A DNA stretch of 64,000 nt from an uncultured Flavobacteriales bacterium (GTDB taxonomy: Bacteria > Bacteroidota > Bacteroidia > Flavobacteriales > JBLHRE01), in assembly GCA_937139155.1 (NCBI GenBank), contig CAKZPI010000017.1:1-64000 (forward strand). Direction: 5' to 3'. The first letter of the stretch is position 1, and every line of letters starts with the position of its first letter. Both the position numbers and the translations under genes were made by a program. The notes under the pieces are model-generated. The model was not told the DNA's origin. It did no database searches and saw only the letters and a program-made list of their open reading frames with translations. Of the stretch, positions 48,162 to 56,693 are shown in pieces.

Positions 48162-48732
48162 AACTTCTTACCCAAGAGAAGAGTTTTTAAACCTTGTTCA
48201 AAAGGCCCTTACCACGAGTCATGAGCAGGTAATTCAGCATATTTTTCCGCTTTCACCTGAGCAATTAACTTGGAAACCGGACGATTCCACGTGGTCAGTT
48301 TCTGAGGTCTTGCTCCATCTCGAAAAAGTAGAGCAAGAATATGCCCCAAAGATGAATCAAGGCTTTGAAAATGCCCTGGGTTCTCAGCCGATAGGGATTG
48401 TTAAAATTGGGTGGTTCTCAAAGGTTTTCGCGAAATCCTTGGGTCCTGAATCTAGAAGAAAAAAGCAAAAATCTCCTGCCATGTTCAAGCCCAGCCATAG
48501 TGAGGAGGCCGTTCATGTGAAGAAGGTGTGGAACGGAATCCACAGTGATTTTTCAAGCTGGAACCAAAGCATTGGAGAGGTTAACCCCAATAAGGTTAAA
48601 ATTTCCTCTCCCGTTTCAAGCTTGATTCGGTTTCGGCTTCCTGGGATACTATTTGCCTTAAATCAGCATAATTTACGGCATTTGGCCCAAGCCCTTGAAC
48701 TGATTGAGCACCGCAACTTCCCTAAGAGCTAG
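48142..48732 (+). CDS. DinB-like (DUF664/DinB_2) family protein
   Basis: LTWKPDDSTWSVSEVLLHLEKVE ... NQHNLRHLAQAL. Confidence 0.8.
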   Translation: MKSKIYKTSYPREEFLNLVQKALTTSHEQVIQHIFPLSPEQLTWKPDDSTWSVSEVLLHLEKVEQEYAPKMNQGFENALGSQPIGIVKIGWFSKVFAKSLGPESRRKKQKSPAMFKPSHSEEAVHVKKVWNGIHSDFSSWNQSIGEVNPNKVKISSPVSSLIRFRLPGILFALNQHNLRHLAQALELIEHRNFPKS

Positions 48733-49444
48733 GCTGGAATTTTGAGCTTATATAATTGGTAAACTTCCACACTTCAATAACTTCCTCAACCGGAACTTCA
48801 AAGGGCTGGTAAAACGGGTTGCTAGAGGTAAGCAATAACTTTCCTTCCTCCTTGATTCGGTTATAGGCTACCTTAAAAACCACCCCATCATTTTTGGTAG
48901 TAACAATGTAGGCCACCCCGTCTTTGATGGATCGCCAGTCATCAATGTATTGGCCAATCACCCAAGCTCCGTCCTCAATTGGCGGCATAGAGTCTCCTGA
49001 AATTTGAAAGCCTCTATACTTCCTCTCTCTTGCCAAAAAAGGCAGCTTGAAGGTTGGCAGGCCTGAAATAAAATCCGGATCTGCATAACCTGCGGCATAG
49101 CCTGCTTTTGCCTTTGTAGGCACCAATTCAATGTTTTCATCGCCTTGGGCGTCTACCGTAGTGGTTAAAACCCTTAAACGCTTTCCCGTAAGGTCAAAAT
49201 CAAAACCTTTCTCAAGCTCTGAAAGCTGAAATTCTGAAGCCGTTGACAAATCAACCCGTAGCAGCTTGTCAATGGATACTTTGTATAAATCAGAAAGATT
49301 TAGCAGCAAATGAAAAGGAGGCTGGGCCGTTTCATTCTCATACCCGCTCAAAGAAGACCGGGTGGTGCCAATGGACTTGGCCACCTCTTCTTGACTAAGG
49401 CCTTTCCTCTTTCTTAATAATTTAATGTTGCTTGCAAAATACAT
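48722..49444 (-). CDS. XRE-family HTH regulator with S24/LexA-like peptidase domain
   Basis: HTH LRKRKGLSQEEVAKSIGTTRSSLSGYENETAQPP; candidate A-G site KAKAGYAAGY; Ser in ISGDSMPP and Lys in GVVFKVAYN. Confidence 0.88.
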   Translation of the reverse strand: MYFASNIKLLRKRKGLSQEEVAKSIGTTRSSLSGYENETAQPPFHLLLNLSDLYKVSIDKLLRVDLSTASEFQLSELEKGFDFDLTGKRLRVLTTTVDAQGDENIELVPTKAKAGYAAGYADPDFISGLPTFKLPFLARERKYRGFQISGDSMPPIEDGAWVIGQYIDDWRSIKDGVAYIVTTKNDGVVFKVAYNRIKEEGKLLLTSSNPFYQPFEVPVEEVIEVWKFTNYISSKFQPSS

Positions 49445-49504
49445 GGTCAGAATTTTGCCTGAAATATCGGCAAAAACATCATGCCCTCCAACAAGATTCT
49501 GACG

Positions 49505-49541
49505 ATTATTCTGTCAAGGCAGGAAGGTCTTGTCTGATAAT
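49505..49541. promoter_or_regulatory. Imperfect inverted repeat, candidate operator of S24/XRE gene
   Basis: ATTATTCTGTCAAG-N10-CTTGTCTGATAAT, about 60 nt upstream of the regulator start. Confidence 0.35.
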
Positions 49542-49633
49542 TCCAATACTTTTTTACAAATCATCTAGGTTATTGTTCAACCAACATCATTCATGAACGC
49601 TCAAGTCTAGTTGGGAGTTTTGTAAAATGCAAA

Positions 49634-49656
49634 AAGCCGCCCTTTTGAGACGGCTT
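49634..49656 (-). terminator. Terminator downstream of OmpA-family gene
   Basis: AAGCCG ... CGGCTT hairpin; T run on the minus strand. Confidence 0.6.
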
Positions 49657-49681
49657 CTATGCTTTTAGGTCCTTGAAGTTT

Positions 49682-50686
49682 TTAGTCTTGAATCACGTCG
49701 TAAAGCACTCCTAAGTCAGGAGAAATAATGATTTCAATTCTACGGTTGGCAGCCTTTCCGGCCGAGGTTTCATTTGAGGCAACGGGAATAAACTCTCCTC
49801 TTCCCGCGGCAGTTAAGCGGGTTGGATCAACTCCAGCCTGGGTAAGGATTTTCACAATGGAGGTGGCCCGCATCACGCTGAGATCCCAGTTATCCTTAAT
49901 GGCTCCGCTTCCATTGTATTCATCGTTATCCGTATGGCCTTCAATTAGAATATCAAGGTCCGGGTTTTCGCTAAGTGCACCCGCCAAATCTTGAATGGCC
50001 TGCTTTCCGGAAGCGTCTACATTCCAACTTCCCGAAGCAAACAAAAGGCTATTCTCTAAAGACACATATACCTTTCCATTCTTCTGTTCAACGGTTAATC
50101 CTTTCCCCTCAAAACGGGTAAGGGCCGCCGCAATTTTATCGCGTAAAGCGGAAGAAATGCTGTCTTTTTTCGACAAAGCACTTTCCAATTCATTTACCCG
50201 CTCTTCCCTCTTCTCAAGATTGGTCTCTAGTTCCTTAAGCCGAGAATTTAGGGCATTCAATCGCTCCTGTTCTTTGGTCAGAGCCTCTTCTTTAGCCAGA
50301 AGTTCCTGCTCTGTTTTCTCCAGTTGCTCAAGTAGCTTCCTGTTTTCAGCCGCATTTCTAGCAATCAAGGTATTGTTGTTGGCAATCAAAAGTTCGTAGC
50401 TTTCATTCAGCTCCTCATAGCTCTTGGTGAGCCTTCTATAGGCATTCCCCATCAAGGTAGTGTCTTCCCGTAAGGCCTTAGCCTTTTTCTGCAAAGCATC
50501 AATGGTACGTAGAGCTTCATTGAACTCCCCCTCCATTTTGGCGTAATCATCCCGTAGTTTCCCAAGGTCTTCTTGACATTCAGTCTCCTTGGCTTGGAGC
50601 TCCTCGTATTTTCGAATGGGCACACATGAGCTTGCGGCTACAATCAATAAGCCCAAGGCAATCATTAGGTTTTTTGAATTCTTCAT
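49682..50686 (-). CDS. OmpA family lipoprotein with long coiled coil
   Basis: Lipobox VAASSC; OmpA C-terminus LDILIEGHTDNDEYNGSGAIKDNWDLSVMRATSIVKIL...GRGEFIPVASNETSAGKAANRRIEIII. Confidence 0.92.
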   Translation of the reverse strand: MKNSKNLMIALGLLIVAASSCVPIRKYEELQAKETECQEDLGKLRDDYAKMEGEFNEALRTIDALQKKAKALREDTTLMGNAYRRLTKSYEELNESYELLIANNNTLIARNAAENRKLLEQLEKTEQELLAKEEALTKEQERLNALNSRLKELETNLEKREERVNELESALSKKDSISSALRDKIAAALTRFEGKGLTVEQKNGKVYVSLENSLLFASGSWNVDASGKQAIQDLAGALSENPDLDILIEGHTDNDEYNGSGAIKDNWDLSVMRATSIVKILTQAGVDPTRLTAAGRGEFIPVASNETSAGKAANRRIEIIISPDLGVLYDVIQD

Positions 50687-50695
50687 GGCTTGTAT

Positions 50696-51460
50696 TTAAA
50701 GGTCTAATTCAATTAAAAGAGGTGCGTGGTCAGAATGCATAGCCTCTCGCAAAATAGCAGAACGTTTTATGTTTTCTCTTAAACTTTCGGTAACCATATG
50801 GTAATCAATCCTCCAGCCCTTGTTTTGTTGTCGAGAGTTGAAACGGTAACTCCACCAAGTATATTGATGGGGTTCTTGGTTTACTTCTCTGAATCCATCC
50901 ACCATCCCGTCTTCCAAAAAATCACTCACCCAAGCTCGCTCTTCAGGCAAGAATCCAGATGATTTTTTGTTAGCTACTGGGTTGTGGATGTCAATCTCTG
51001 TATGGCAAATGTTAAAGTCACCCGAAATTACAAGATTTGGCTTCTCCTTCCGCAAATTTCGCACATAAGCATGGAAATCTTCCAAGGACTCCATTTTCAA
51101 ATCTTGGCGAATGTCGCCCGTGGTTCCAGAGGGTATGTAAACACTCATTACCGAAACCCCATCGAAATCGGCCCTTATCACCCGACCTTCTTTCTGGTAC
51201 AATTCAATCGGACAACCATATTCTACGTGATTTGGCTCTTGCTTTGTGAGAATGGCCACCCCACTATAACCAGGTTTTTCGGCTGAAAAATAATAGGAAT
51301 GATACCCCAATTCCTCAAAGATTTCAGAAGGTATTTGAACCGGTTTGGCCTTTGTTTCCTGTAAGCAAACCACATCTGGGTCAGCCGCCTTTAACCATTC
51401 CGCAAAGTCTTTTCTCAATGCCGCCCGGATTCCATTTACATTATAGCTTATTATCTTCAT
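50696..51460 (-). CDS. xth: Exodeoxyribonuclease III
   Basis: MKIISYNVNGIRAALRKDFAEWLKAADPDVVCLQETKA, GDFNICHTEIDIHNP, SDHAPLLIELDL. Confidence 0.95.
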   Translation of the reverse strand: MKIISYNVNGIRAALRKDFAEWLKAADPDVVCLQETKAKPVQIPSEIFEELGYHSYYFSAEKPGYSGVAILTKQEPNHVEYGCPIELYQKEGRVIRADFDGVSVMSVYIPSGTTGDIRQDLKMESLEDFHAYVRNLRKEKPNLVISGDFNICHTEIDIHNPVANKKSSGFLPEERAWVSDFLEDGMVDGFREVNQEPHQYTWWSYRFNSRQQNKGWRIDYHMVTESLRENIKRSAILREAMHSDHAPLLIELDL

Positions 51461-51518
51461 TCCTCCGTTTTACACGTATTCCTGTCATTTGTTCGTTACT
51501 TTGCCACAATTCAAGTGC

Positions 51519-54500
51519 ATGAGGCGAATAAGACCTGAAATTTACTGCATTCTTCTACTGCTCCAATTGAGCGGAGGCCTTGTTTTTGCACAGGATACCC
51601 TTCATAACTACCTTTCAAAAAATTGGTCAGAAGACCTAGATAGCTTGTACTTAGGTGAGGATTTCATAAACCTTGAATCCGTGCGGGTTTTTTCCCTTTC
51701 CGGGGATAGTATAAGTCCTTCTTGTTTTGAAATCGATCCTTTTCAGGGAAAAGCTTACCGACTAGGCAATTGTCCTTCCAATACCTGGACCATCTATTAC
51801 AAAACCTTTGGTATAAAGGCTTCACGAAATAGTTCGTTGAGGGATTCAAGCATGATAATCCAACCCCTTCCGGGGAAGGAACCTTCCGTTTTTCCGGAAA
51901 CTGAAAATCCATGGGAGGCTTTTCCTGGCCTTGAAAGCAGCGGAAACATTACCCGGGGAATTACTGCAGGGTCCAATCAAAACATCGGTCTTGACGCTAG
52001 AATGAACATTCAGTTATCTGGAAATCTTAATGAAAACACACGTATAAACGCAAGCATCCACGACGAAAACCTACCGGGCCAATCTTCTGGGTACACCCAA
52101 CAGCTTCAAGAGTTTGACCGAGTTTCCATCGGCATTGAAAACCCGGTTTTCACCCTTACCGGCGGTGATTACAACCTTAAATCGAAGCCTTATGAACTGG
52201 GCACCTATGAAAAACGAACTGCTGGAATTTACCTTGAGTTACACCCTGATTCTACCCAGTGGAAAGCCGGACTCGGGGGAGGAATTTCGCGTGGGAAATA
52301 CGCCATTAATCAGTTCAATGGAGTGGAAGGAAATCAGGGCCCTTACCCCCTTACTGGGAACGCAAATGAAAATTTCATCCTCATCATCTCAGGTTCTGAG
52401 CGAGTTTTTATTGATGGGAAAAGATTAACCCGAGGAGAAAACAATGATTATGTCATCGATTATAATGCCGCTGAAATTCGGTTTACACCCAACCAACCCA
52501 TCACCCGTGAAAAAAGGATCTCTGTAGAGTTTCAATACACTGATAAAAATTATGCTCGTTTTTTAACCAATCTTAACTTGCAAGGAACATACGAGAAAGG
52601 ATCGCTTGAAATTGACCATTTAATGGAGACGGATGCCAAAAATCAGCCCCTCCAACAGGATTTAAACCAGGACGATAAAATTCGTCTTTCCATGGCTGGC
52701 GACCAAAACCCGAGCATTCCCTCCGATCAGCTGGTTGATTTTAACCCCGATGCCATCCAATACCGAAAGATTGACACCCTCGGATACACCAACGTATTAG
52801 TGTTTAGTAAAACTTTTGCTGATTCTTTATTTACTGCCAGTTTCCGCAAGGTTGGGGATGGAAAAGGAGATTATATTCAAGTTAACAACGAGGTGAACGG
52901 GATAGTTTATCGCTGGGTAGCACCTATTGGTGGGGTTTCACAGGGTAATTATGAGCCCGAACGAATCCTCATTGCCCCCGTAAAACGTAGTCAATTGATT
53001 ATCAGGCATAAGCATAAATTTGCCTCGGGTTTAAACTCAGAAATTGAGCTTGCCCAAACCCAATTTGATCAAAATCTTTTCTCAAACCTTGACTCGAAAG
53101 ACGATAAGGCAAATGGTGTTTTTGTTTCAATTGGACGCGAAAATCAAAAGGGTTTCCATTTTCAGGCTAATCTTGGGCATTTTGAAAACAATTTCTCCCC
53201 TTTTGAAGACCGTTTTGAAGTTGAATACAATAGAGACTGGAATCTTAACGACAGCCTAGTAAGGCGAAAAATGACGTTCGGATCTTTAGGCCTTGGATTC
53301 AAGAAAGACAGCCTAAATCAAATCCTTTCCCAAACCGAATTCAACCTTTTGGATGCCCAAAGTGGTATCCGGCAAAACCTAAGTCTTTCCAACCATTGGG
53401 GACCAAACGAAATAAAAGGTAAAGCCTCTCTCCTAAGCAGTCAGGGACTAAAAACCGGTGATTTCTACCGGCATGAAATAGAAGATAAAATTCAAATTTC
53501 CCAATCCTTTTATCTTTTCGGTACTAGTCTGTATGAATCAAAAGAAGTTAAGGCTCCGAGGAGCGATTCACTAAGCCCTGTTTCTTTCCGTTTTCATGAT
53601 TATAAAATAGGGTTTGGTCAAAAGGCCGACTCAAGCTCCTGGTCTCTGGCATTTCAAAACCGGGAAGACCTGATACCGCTCGGAAATCGTCTAGAAAATC
53701 AAGCCAGCATATGGGCCATCCACTCAACCTATTCCAAAACTTGGGAACGGGCCGAGCTAGGCCATAGTTTGGTATATAGAAGCTTAAGCCTTCAAGACAG
53801 TAGCCAAAATTTAGGTAGCCTAACAGGTCGTACCAGCTTTAAGTCTGGTTTCTTTCAAAACCAACTCATTCTAAACACCCGACTGGAGGTCTCATCCGGG
53901 CAAGAGCCCGAACGTGTTTTTTCGTATATAGAGGTTCAGCCTGGCCAAGGGCAATATGGTTGGATTGATTACAACCAAAACAACATCAAAGAAATTGATG
54001 AATTCGTGGTGGCGCCTTTGCAAGACACGGCCAATTTCATTCGGGTATTCACTCCCACCAATAGATACCTACCCGTAAATCGAGGCTTTGCTAGCTTAAA
54101 CCTCTCTTGGAACCCGCGAATACGAACTAGTTCGCCCAGTTTCTGGAGACGATTCTCCAACCAGTTTCAAGCAAGCTCTGACCAGCGGCGCATTCAAGAG
54201 GGCTCGAGGTATGAACAGGCCTTTCTAAATATTCCCGACTCCAGTTTGATTGGTCAAAACCAGCAAATTCAGAATCAGGTTTATTTCAACCGTGGCAATT
54301 CTAATTTCACCTCCTACCTTGTTTTATTACGTTCAGCCCAAAAATCATTGATTGGTTATGGACAAGAACGAAGAAGCCTGGAACAAATCGAGTGGATGGG
54401 TAGAAAAAGCCTGGGCTCTTCAACCTTTCTATCCTTAATCACATCCTATTCAGAGCAGGAGAACCAGGCGGGTGATTTTGAGGCCCGAACCTTCAAATTG

Positions 54501-54890
54501 TTCAATACCAGCCAAAGAATCGATTTAGAATATCGTTTGAGCCGGCATTGGCTAATCTTCAAGACAAAGTATAAACACAGCAAGGAAAGCCTCAGAGGAT
54601 CTCTCCTAGACGCTTATTTTTTCGAAATTGAGTATAGGATTCAATCAAAACAGGGCGGACAAGCCTCTGGGAGTCTTGGGTATGTACAAAATGTCTTTAT
54701 GGGGAACCCGAACAGCCTGGCCGGATTTGAGATGCTGGAAGGGCTTCAAGTTGGGGAAAACCTAACCTGGGGTCTCGGATGGAATCAGTTAATTGGGAAT
54801 AGCTTCCAAATTAGCATAGATTACCGGGGAAGGAAAGGGAATGGCAATACCATTCATACCGGAACGGCCAAGGTTCGGTTGATTTTCTAA
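51519..54890 (+). CDS. Large beta-rich outer membrane protein of unknown function
   Basis: Signal peptide; SGNITRGITAGSNQNIGLDARMNIQLSGNLNENTRINASIHDENLPGQSSGYTQQLQEFDRVSIGIENPVFTLTGGDY; ends in beta-strand-like TAKVRLIF. Confidence 0.75.
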   Translation: MRRIRPEIYCILLLLQLSGGLVFAQDTLHNYLSKNWSEDLDSLYLGEDFINLESVRVFSLSGDSISPSCFEIDPFQGKAYRLGNCPSNTWTIYYKTFGIKASRNSSLRDSSMIIQPLPGKEPSVFPETENPWEAFPGLESSGNITRGITAGSNQNIGLDARMNIQLSGNLNENTRINASIHDENLPGQSSGYTQQLQEFDRVSIGIENPVFTLTGGDYNLKSKPYELGTYEKRTAGIYLELHPDSTQWKAGLGGGISRGKYAINQFNGVEGNQGPYPLTGNANENFILIISGSERVFIDGKRLTRGENNDYVIDYNAAEIRFTPNQPITREKRISVEFQYTDKNYARFLTNLNLQGTYEKGSLEIDHLMETDAKNQPLQQDLNQDDKIRLSMAGDQNPSIPSDQLVDFNPDAIQYRKIDTLGYTNVLVFSKTFADSLFTASFRKVGDGKGDYIQVNNEVNGIVYRWVAPIGGVSQGNYEPERILIAPVKRSQLIIRHKHKFASGLNSEIELAQTQFDQNLFSNLDSKDDKANGVFVSIGRENQKGFHFQANLGHFENNFSPFEDRFEVEYNRDWNLNDSLVRRKMTFGSLGLGFKKDSLNQILSQTEFNLLDAQSGIRQNLSLSNHWGPNEIKGKASLLSSQGLKTGDFYRHEIEDKIQISQSFYLFGTSLYESKEVKAPRSDSLSPVSFRFHDYKIGFGQKADSSSWSLAFQNREDLIPLGNRLENQASIWAIHSTYSKTWERAELGHSLVYRSLSLQDSSQNLGSLTGRTSFKSGFFQNQLILNTRLEVSSGQEPERVFSYIEVQPGQGQYGWIDYNQNNIKEIDEFVVAPLQDTANFIRVFTPTNRYLPVNRGFASLNLSWNPRIRTSSPSFWRRFSNQFQASSDQRRIQEGSRYEQAFLNIPDSSLIGQNQQIQNQVYFNRGNSNFTSYLVLLRSAQKSLIGYGQERRSLEQIEWMGRKSLGSSTFLSLITSYSEQENQAGDFEARTFKLFNTSQRIDLEYRLSRHWLIFKTKYKHSKESLRGSLLDAYFFEIEYRIQSKQGGQASGSLGYVQNVFMGNPNSLAGFEMLEGLQVGENLTWGLGWNQLIGNSFQISIDYRGRKGNGNTIHTGTAKVRLIF

Positions 54891-54896
54891 AAAAGA

Positions 54897-54923
54897 AAAA
54901 GCCAGGCGGTAAACCTGGCTTTT
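54897..54923. terminator. Bidirectional terminator between convergent genes
   Basis: AAAAGCCAGG-cggtaaa-CCTGGCTTTT. Confidence 0.75.
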
Positions 54924-54946
54924 AATAATTTATCTGCAATTACTGC

Positions 54947-55840
54947 TTAGAAAATGGAGTCTTCCAATTTAAAGCTGCTTTGTCCAATTAAATGACCTTC
55001 ACAGTAAACCTCAACGGTATAGGTTCCAACCATTGGTTCCTCAGGAGCATCCACATAAATGCACATATCAATTGGGCTTCCTTCGTAATATACTTGCTTA
55101 CGCTCTGAAACCTCAATGGTCTTATCATCTGCAGCCGCCATGGTCATGCTTGAAGTAAGTGCGCCTTGCTCAACCATTCCGTTGGGGTTAACCAATCTAA
55201 GGTAAACCATTTTGTTTCCTTTTTCAGAAAGCAGGTTTTTCCCTAAGGTAAAGCAGGTTTTGAACTTGTCTACGCGAGTAGCCTTGTCCATTACCTTTTC
55301 AGAGCCATTGGATCTAATTTTAATGCCTTGAGCAATGATACCCTGGGCTTCAAGAATAGCTCCTTTCTTAATGGTAGTCTCAAGCTTTTCATTGGTTTCA
55401 GACAATTGCTCATTAACCATTCTTTCTGCTTGAAGAGTATCGGTAATAAGCTCAGACTCTTGCTGGTAGTAAACCGCCATGGCTCTCAATGAGTCAGCCA
55501 ATTCAAGTAAGTCGGCCCGCTCTCTGCGAATTCTTCTTACTTCCGAACGGTATCTTTCCAACAAACGGACATTATCTGTAAGCATGCTTACCGAATCACG
55601 TAGGTCAAGAATTCTATTTCTTTCCTCAATTAGCTCCAGGTTTAAGCTATCCTTATCCCCTAGAACAATGTCATATTGAGCCACCATTTCGGCAAGGTCT
55701 TGCTCTAATTCTTTCTTATCTGAAGTTAGGTTTGCCGCTGTATTTTTCTCGTTGTACAACAACCAAGCTGCTACAATTAGCAAAAGTAATAGGAGGATGA
55801 TGATCACCCTTGACCTTTTCCCATTATCTTGATTCTCCAT
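54947..55840 (-). CDS. Membrane-anchored coiled-coil protein
   Basis: N-terminal TM (VIIILLLLLLIVAAWLLY) followed by coiled coil and beta-rich C-terminus. Confidence 0.65.
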   Translation of the reverse strand: MENQDNGKRSRVIIILLLLLLIVAAWLLYNEKNTAANLTSDKKELEQDLAEMVAQYDIVLGDKDSLNLELIEERNRILDLRDSVSMLTDNVRLLERYRSEVRRIRRERADLLELADSLRAMAVYYQQESELITDTLQAERMVNEQLSETNEKLETTIKKGAILEAQGIIAQGIKIRSNGSEKVMDKATRVDKFKTCFTLGKNLLSEKGNKMVYLRLVNPNGMVEQGALTSSMTMAAADDKTIEVSERKQVYYEGSPIDMCIYVDAPEEPMVGTYTVEVYCEGHLIGQSSFKLEDSIF

Positions 55841-55941
55841 AATTCCTTGTTTTTTAATCTTTTAACGCTTTGGAATTGATTTTTCTCTTGAAGCGTCAAA
55901 ACTACTTGTTTTTTTCTAACTTTTGTCAATATTGACATCAA

Positions 55942-56646
55942 ATGAACCGCCCTACCAAAATTTTTAAGGAATCCATCCATGGATTGGCTGATTTATTTTT
56001 TCCTAGGCTTTGTTTAGGATGTGATATTCCTCTGCATATCAATGAGTCAGACCTCTGCTTTTCTTGTCAGTTGGTTTTACCCAAAACTGATTTCCACCGA
56101 TTTCCTGAGAACCCGGCTTGGCAAAATTTCATCGGACGGGTGGATGTATTAGCCGCCACCTCCTTCCTTCATTTTGAAAAAGGAGGTACAGTTCAACGGC
56201 TTATGCATGCCATAAAGTACCAAGGAAAGAAAGAATTGGCCCATCGTTTAGGGTATTGGTTTGGTGAGGATTTGAAGGATTCGAGGTTTTCAGAGTTCAA
56301 CCGATTGATTCCCATTCCTCTTCATCCAAAAAAGCTTAAGCAGCGGGGATATAACCAGGCAGAAGCTTTCGCCGAAGGAATTTCGAGGGCCCTGAGCATT
56401 CCCCTAGATACTGACTCATTCGTTCGAGTGAAGCATTCAAAAAGTCAAACCGGGATGGATCGTTTTCTAAGATGGAACAATGTTCAAGATGCTTTTGAGC
56501 TAAGACGTTCAATCAATCCAAATGAGAAAATACTTTTAATTGACGATGTGCTGACTTCTGGAGCCACATTTGAAGCCGCCATGCTTTCCATGATTCCTCA
56601 TGGACTCAGGAATTTTGGTTTAGCAACCTTGGCTTACGCCCAATAA
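55942..56646 (+). CDS. ComF family phosphoribosyltransferase-like protein
   Basis: CLGCDIPLHINESDLCFSCQ zinc ribbon; LIPIPLHPKKLKQRGYNQAEAFAEGIS; ILLIDDVLTSGATFEAA. Confidence 0.92.
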   Translation: MNRPTKIFKESIHGLADLFFPRLCLGCDIPLHINESDLCFSCQLVLPKTDFHRFPENPAWQNFIGRVDVLAATSFLHFEKGGTVQRLMHAIKYQGKKELAHRLGYWFGEDLKDSRFSEFNRLIPIPLHPKKLKQRGYNQAEAFAEGISRALSIPLDTDSFVRVKHSKSQTGMDRFLRWNNVQDAFELRRSINPNEKILLIDDVLTSGATFEAAMLSMIPHGLRNFGLATLAYAQ

Positions 56647-56647
56647 A

Positions 56648-56672
56648 AAAAGGGGGCACAAGGCCCCCTTTT
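56648..56672. terminator. Bidirectional terminator
   Basis: AAAAGGGGGC-acaag-GCCCCCTTTT. Confidence 0.8.
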
Positions 56673-56693
56673 CTCTCTTATCAATCAAAAGTC

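Noticed and set aside
48142-48732. DinB family protein as DNA polymerase IV
   Set aside because: This is the small four-helix DinB-like family (DUF664/DinB_2), unrelated to the Y-family polymerase at 20468-21550.
49728-50399. Two + strand ORFs (88 and 134 aa) opposite the OmpA-family gene
   Set aside because: Ser/Phe-rich shadows of the coiled-coil coding strand.
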